Assembly (NCBI GenBank): GCA_025056565.1
Contig: JANWWA010000003.1
Span: 36,263 to 100,262, forward strand
Direction: 5' to 3'
DNA length: 64,000 nucleotides
Source of the DNA: Chloroherpetonaceae bacterium
GTDB lineage: Bacteria; Bacteroidota; Chlorobiia; Chlorobiales; Thermochlorobacteraceae
Shown: piece by piece, positions 62,304 through 64,000 of the stretch
Numbering within the stretch: the stretch's first letter is position 1
Layout of the letters: the number at the start of each line of letters is the position of its first letter
Made by a program: the position numbers and the translations under genes
The notes under the pieces: model-generated
Seen by the model: only the letters and a program-made list of their open reading frames with translations
Database searches by the model: none
What the model was told of the DNA's origin: nothing

Positions 62304-63087
62304 TGAGCATTCAACCGCACCGCAAAGTGAAGCCACTGTAAAAACAGTTCTCATTACACGCCCCAAAGCACAAGCAGCTGAACTGGTAGAGGCACTCAGT
62401 CGGCTGGGTTGGCGCTGCGAGCTTTTCCCGACAATCGAGATCCGTCCGCTCGGGGCATGGCTTGCCATGCCGCCTTCTCTGGGCGACTACGACAGCATCA
62501 TTTTCACGAGCGCAAATGCTGTGGAGCACTTTCTTGGACCACTGCAGCAAATCAAATCAAACGAGCAGAGAGCGTTGCAGTATGCGGCAATTTATGCCAT
62601 TGGCGAAAAGACCAAAGCGGCACTGGAAAAGTTTGGCATAACGACTGCCGTTGTGCCCCAGCAGTCAAGTGCGGAGGGACTTTGTGCGTTACTGAGGCAA
62701 GGGGGTGTTACAGGCAAAAAGTTTCTGTTTGTGCGCGGTCGGTCAGCGCGCCGGCTTATACCAGCGTGTATTGCTGAAATGGGCGGTATATGCGAGGAAT
62801 GTGAAGTGTATGAAACGGTGAAGCCTGAAACAGGGGACTGCGACCGCATTCGCACGCTGATAGCCGACGGAAAAATCAATGTGGTGGCTTTTGCCAGTCC
62901 CTCCGCTGCACGGCACTTTTTCGAACTGTGTGGCACGGTTGCACCATCCACTAAGCTGGCCGCTATTGGCGAAACGACGGCTCAAGAAGTGCGGCGACTG
63001 TTCGGACGCATTGAGATTATGCCAGATACCCCAAGCAGTGAAGGTTTGGCACAAGCAATCGCCAGTGCCTTCAGAGACTGGCAGTGA
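62290..63087 (+). CDS. hemD: Uroporphyrinogen-III synthase
   Basis: About 265 residues; the only in-frame start after an upstream TGA is TTG at 62290, overlapping the accD end by 14 bases. The fold is the two-domain Hem[48 protein letters not shown] and [17 protein letters not shown] with [14 protein letters not shown]. HemD closes hydroxymethylbilane to uroporphyrinogen III, the root of heme, bacteriochlorophyll and B12. HemB, HemC and HemL are not adjacent. Confidence 0.9.
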   Translation: MFATDEHSTAPQSEATVKTVLITRPKAQAAELVEALSRLGWRCELFPTIEIRPLGAWLAMPPSLGDYDSIIFTSANAVEHFLGPLQQIKSNEQRALQYAAIYAIGEKTKAALEKFGITTAVVPQQSSAEGLCALLRQGGVTGKKFLFVRGRSARRLIPACIAEMGGICEECEVYETVKPETGDCDRIRTLIADGKINVVAFASPSAARHFFELCGTVAPSTKLAAIGETTAQEVRRLFGRIEIMPDTPSSEGLAQAIASAFRDWQ

Positions 63088-63133
63088 GAGGGTTTCAACT
63101 TGCTACATAACGAGGCCTGCTCCAGGGTAGGCA

Positions 63134-63409
63134 TTACTGCTCGAGCTTCTTAAGCAAAAGATACAGATGTGGATGGGGCTGCTCGAGCGTGTGTGCAGAA
63201 ACCAGCTCGCCAGCGCGCTGAGCGGCAATCGCCCCTGCTTCCACTGCTCGCTTCACTGCTGGCAATTCACCAGAAACGACAATTGCAACATAGCCGCCGC
63301 CAATCAGCTCCTTGCTGACTAAATCTACGCTGCCAGCATGCAACATTGCGTTAGCCGCTTCCAGAGCGCCAACAAACCCTTTGGTCTCTACGATGCCTAG
63401 TGCCATCAT
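63134..63409 (-). CDS. Bacterial microcompartment shell protein (BMC-H type)
   Basis: 91 residues, a single BMC domain. ALGIVETKGFVGALEAANAM opens the fold and KELIGGGYVAIVVSGELPAV carries the signature shell-protein motif, followed by VKRAVEAGAIAAQRAGELVS. Two adjacent ATGs (63409, 63406) are possible starts. Shell proteins form hexameric tiles of carboxysomes and metabolosomes. No other shell protein or encapsulated enzyme is in the window, so the locus is either the edge of a cluster elsewhere or a stand-alone shell gene. An exact TAGCTTTG box on the minus strand (63448-63441) lacks a -33 partner. Confidence 0.93.
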   Translation of the reverse strand: MMALGIVETKGFVGALEAANAMLHAGSVDLVSKELIGGGYVAIVVSGELPAVKRAVEAGAIAAQRAGELVSAHTLEQPHPHLYLLLKKLEQ

Positions 63410-63471
63410 ACCCGAGAAAAGTTTTTTCGGAATTTGATGTCAAAGCTACAAATAAAAAACATCGCTGCTGC

Positions 63472-63500
63472 TTGTTCAGATGAGGGAAGCGGTAGATTCG
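63472..63500 (+). promoter_or_regulatory. Possible promoter of the cystathionine enzyme gene (TTG-N18-TAGATTCG)
   Basis: TTG (63472-63474) and TAGATTCG (63493-63500) are 18 bases apart; the -7 box differs by one base from TAnnTTTG. The gene's ATG is 70 bases further. Confidence 0.35.
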
Positions 63501-63570
63501 CAGTGCAACCTTTGAGATGAAGCGTCAGGCAAAATTTTGTAACTTGCTGAAAAGGAGCGTTCAAAACACA

Positions 63571-64000
63571 ATGAAGAAATTTGGCTTTACGACGCGCGCT
63601 ATTCACTATGGGCAAGAGCCTGATGCAGCGACTGGTGCAGTAGTGCCGATGCTGTCTATGGCAACAACCTATAAGCAAGATGGCATCAATCAGCCGCGAG
63701 GGGGCTTCGAGTATTCACGAGCGCAAAATCCAACCCGCGCGCAGCTCGAGAAAGTGCTGGCAGGGTTAGAGAATGCGACATACAGCAACGCATTTGCTTC
63801 AGGTTTAGCGGCGCTAGCAGGCTTGATGAGCCTCTTTGTGCCAGGCGACCATATTATCGCTGGTGACGACCTCTACGGCGGCACAGTGCGCTACTTCAAT
63901 CAAGTCCTCGCAAAATACGGGCTGACGTTTTCATATGTGGACACCACAAACTTGGATGCCATAGAGCAGGCGATTACACCAAAGACCAAGCTGATTTACT
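63571..64000 (+). CDS. Cystathionine gamma-synthase/lyase family enzyme, N-terminal part (3' end outside window)
   Basis: 143 residues visible, open to the right edge. It is a PLP-dependent Cys/Met-metabolism enzyme. It starts MKKFGFTTRAIHYGQEPDAA and continues with VVPMLSMATTYKQDGINQPR, FEYSRAQNPTRAQLEKVLAG, LENATYSNAFASGLAALAGL and GDHIIAGDDLYGGTVRYFNQ. The pyridoxal lysine lies further on. It could be a cystathionine gamma-synthase (MetB) or gamma-lyase; the visible part does not decide. AAAGGAG (63551-63557) lies 13 bases upstream of the ATG. Confidence 0.93.
   Translation, partial: MKKFGFTTRAIHYGQEPDAATGAVVPMLSMATTYKQDGINQPRGGFEYSRAQNPTRAQLEKVLAGLENATYSNAFASGLAALAGLMSLFVPGDHIIAGDDLYGGTVRYFNQVLAKYGLTFSYVDTTNLDAIEQAITPKTKLIY

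Noticed and set aside
61733..62320. A 195-residue minus-strand frame over accD
   Set aside because: Mirror of accD; no start signal or recognisable fold.
63410..63570. Possible S-adenosylmethionine riboswitch before the cystathionine enzyme gene
   Set aside because: Methionine-pathway genes often have one, but I could not find the conserved cores or the stems of a known SAM riboswitch class; only a weak promoter-like pair is visible.
1..64000. CRISPR arrays, insertion sequences, integrase or phage genes
   Set aside because: Looked for regularly spaced repeats, transposase motifs and phage structural genes; none is seen.

Overview
The window reads as an ordinary, gene-dense chromosome segment of a Gram-negative bacterium of the Bacteroidota/Chlorobiota group. 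The evidence is a fused lpxC-fabZ gene, LptF/G and SusC/SusD-type outer-membrane proteins, a fused NagB/PIG-L gene, a type 9-like C-terminal sorting domain, and a recurring promoter of the form TTG-N18-20-TAnnTTTG. A BchP-type geranylgeranyl reductase (15830-16981) and a fused phytol kinase/phytyl-phosphate kinase-like protein (29210-30769) point to a chlorophototroph. Taken together I infer a member of the green sulfur bacterial lineage (Chlorobiota), perhaps near Chloroherpeton or Thermochlorobacter. That placement is inference; there is no rRNA in the window. I see no prophage, insertion sequence, integrase or CRISPR array.

Layout. 1-2243: the end of a TonB-dependent receptor and a lipoprotein. 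2448-5658: a UDP-glucuronate decarboxylase-like epimerase, a GT87-type membrane glycosyltransferase and folD. 5728-6696: an orphan ABC substrate-binding lipoprotein. 6684-11398 (minus): coaD, rsmD, the N-terminal half of a transketolase, a small exported protein, plsY, a DedA protein and purC. 11627-13048: an esterase with a type 9-like tail. 13082-15559 (minus): a HerA-type ATPase and a protein with a histone-like Lys/Ala tail. 15830-25583 (plus): bchP, lpxC-fabZ, dusB, a TPR histidine kinase, its response regulator, hisD and an LptF/G permease. 25729-28293: an OmpA-type lipoprotein and a phosphohexomutase. 28306-30769 (minus): the phytol-kinase fusion and an ABC permease. 31019-35378: a GAF protein, a second phosphohexomutase (minus), a small exported domain protein and a TPR protein. 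35504-37290 (minus): etfBA. 37589-42747 (plus): ssb, a YfiM-like protein, rpsT, ruvA, folC and rho. 42771-44519 (minus): PTS enzyme I. 44625-45572: a class III cyclase. 45676-46928 (minus): three cysteine-rich exported proteins and a small membrane protein. 47043-47798: a GT2 glycosyltransferase. 47853-53848 (minus): a five-gene chemosensory operon. 54282-54519: tRNA-Gln and tRNA-Arg (both minus). 54620-56572 (minus): NagB/PIG-L. 56862-61310: a SusC/SusD pair. 61464-63087: accD and hemD. 63134-63409 (minus): a lone microcompartment shell protein. 63571-64000: the start of a cystathionine gamma-synthase/lyase.

How the genes work together. Cell-envelope functions recur: LpxC-FabZ, LptF/G, PlsY, UXS, two glycosyltransferases, phosphohexomutases, an OmpA-like lipoprotein and two TonB-type systems. 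The most unusual block is the chemosensory operon. It has a DUF4388-REC regulator, a CheY-like regulator, CheW, an unrecognised 599-residue protein and a chemoreceptor with a CxxCH heme motif. It resembles the cyanobacterial/pil-type taxis operons but has no CheA, CheR or CheB beside it. The phytol-kinase fusion and BchP would act on the same isoprenoid side chains (phytol, geranylgeranyl/phytyl diphosphate). The cysteine-rich trio looks like a small metal- or thiol-handling cassette with its own promoter and terminator.

Limits. All calls come from reading the sequence and from motif recognition; no database search was run. Many start codons had to be chosen among alternatives and the choice is stated where it matters. 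Several promoter boxes coincide with upstream in-frame TTG codons and so argue for the shorter starts.
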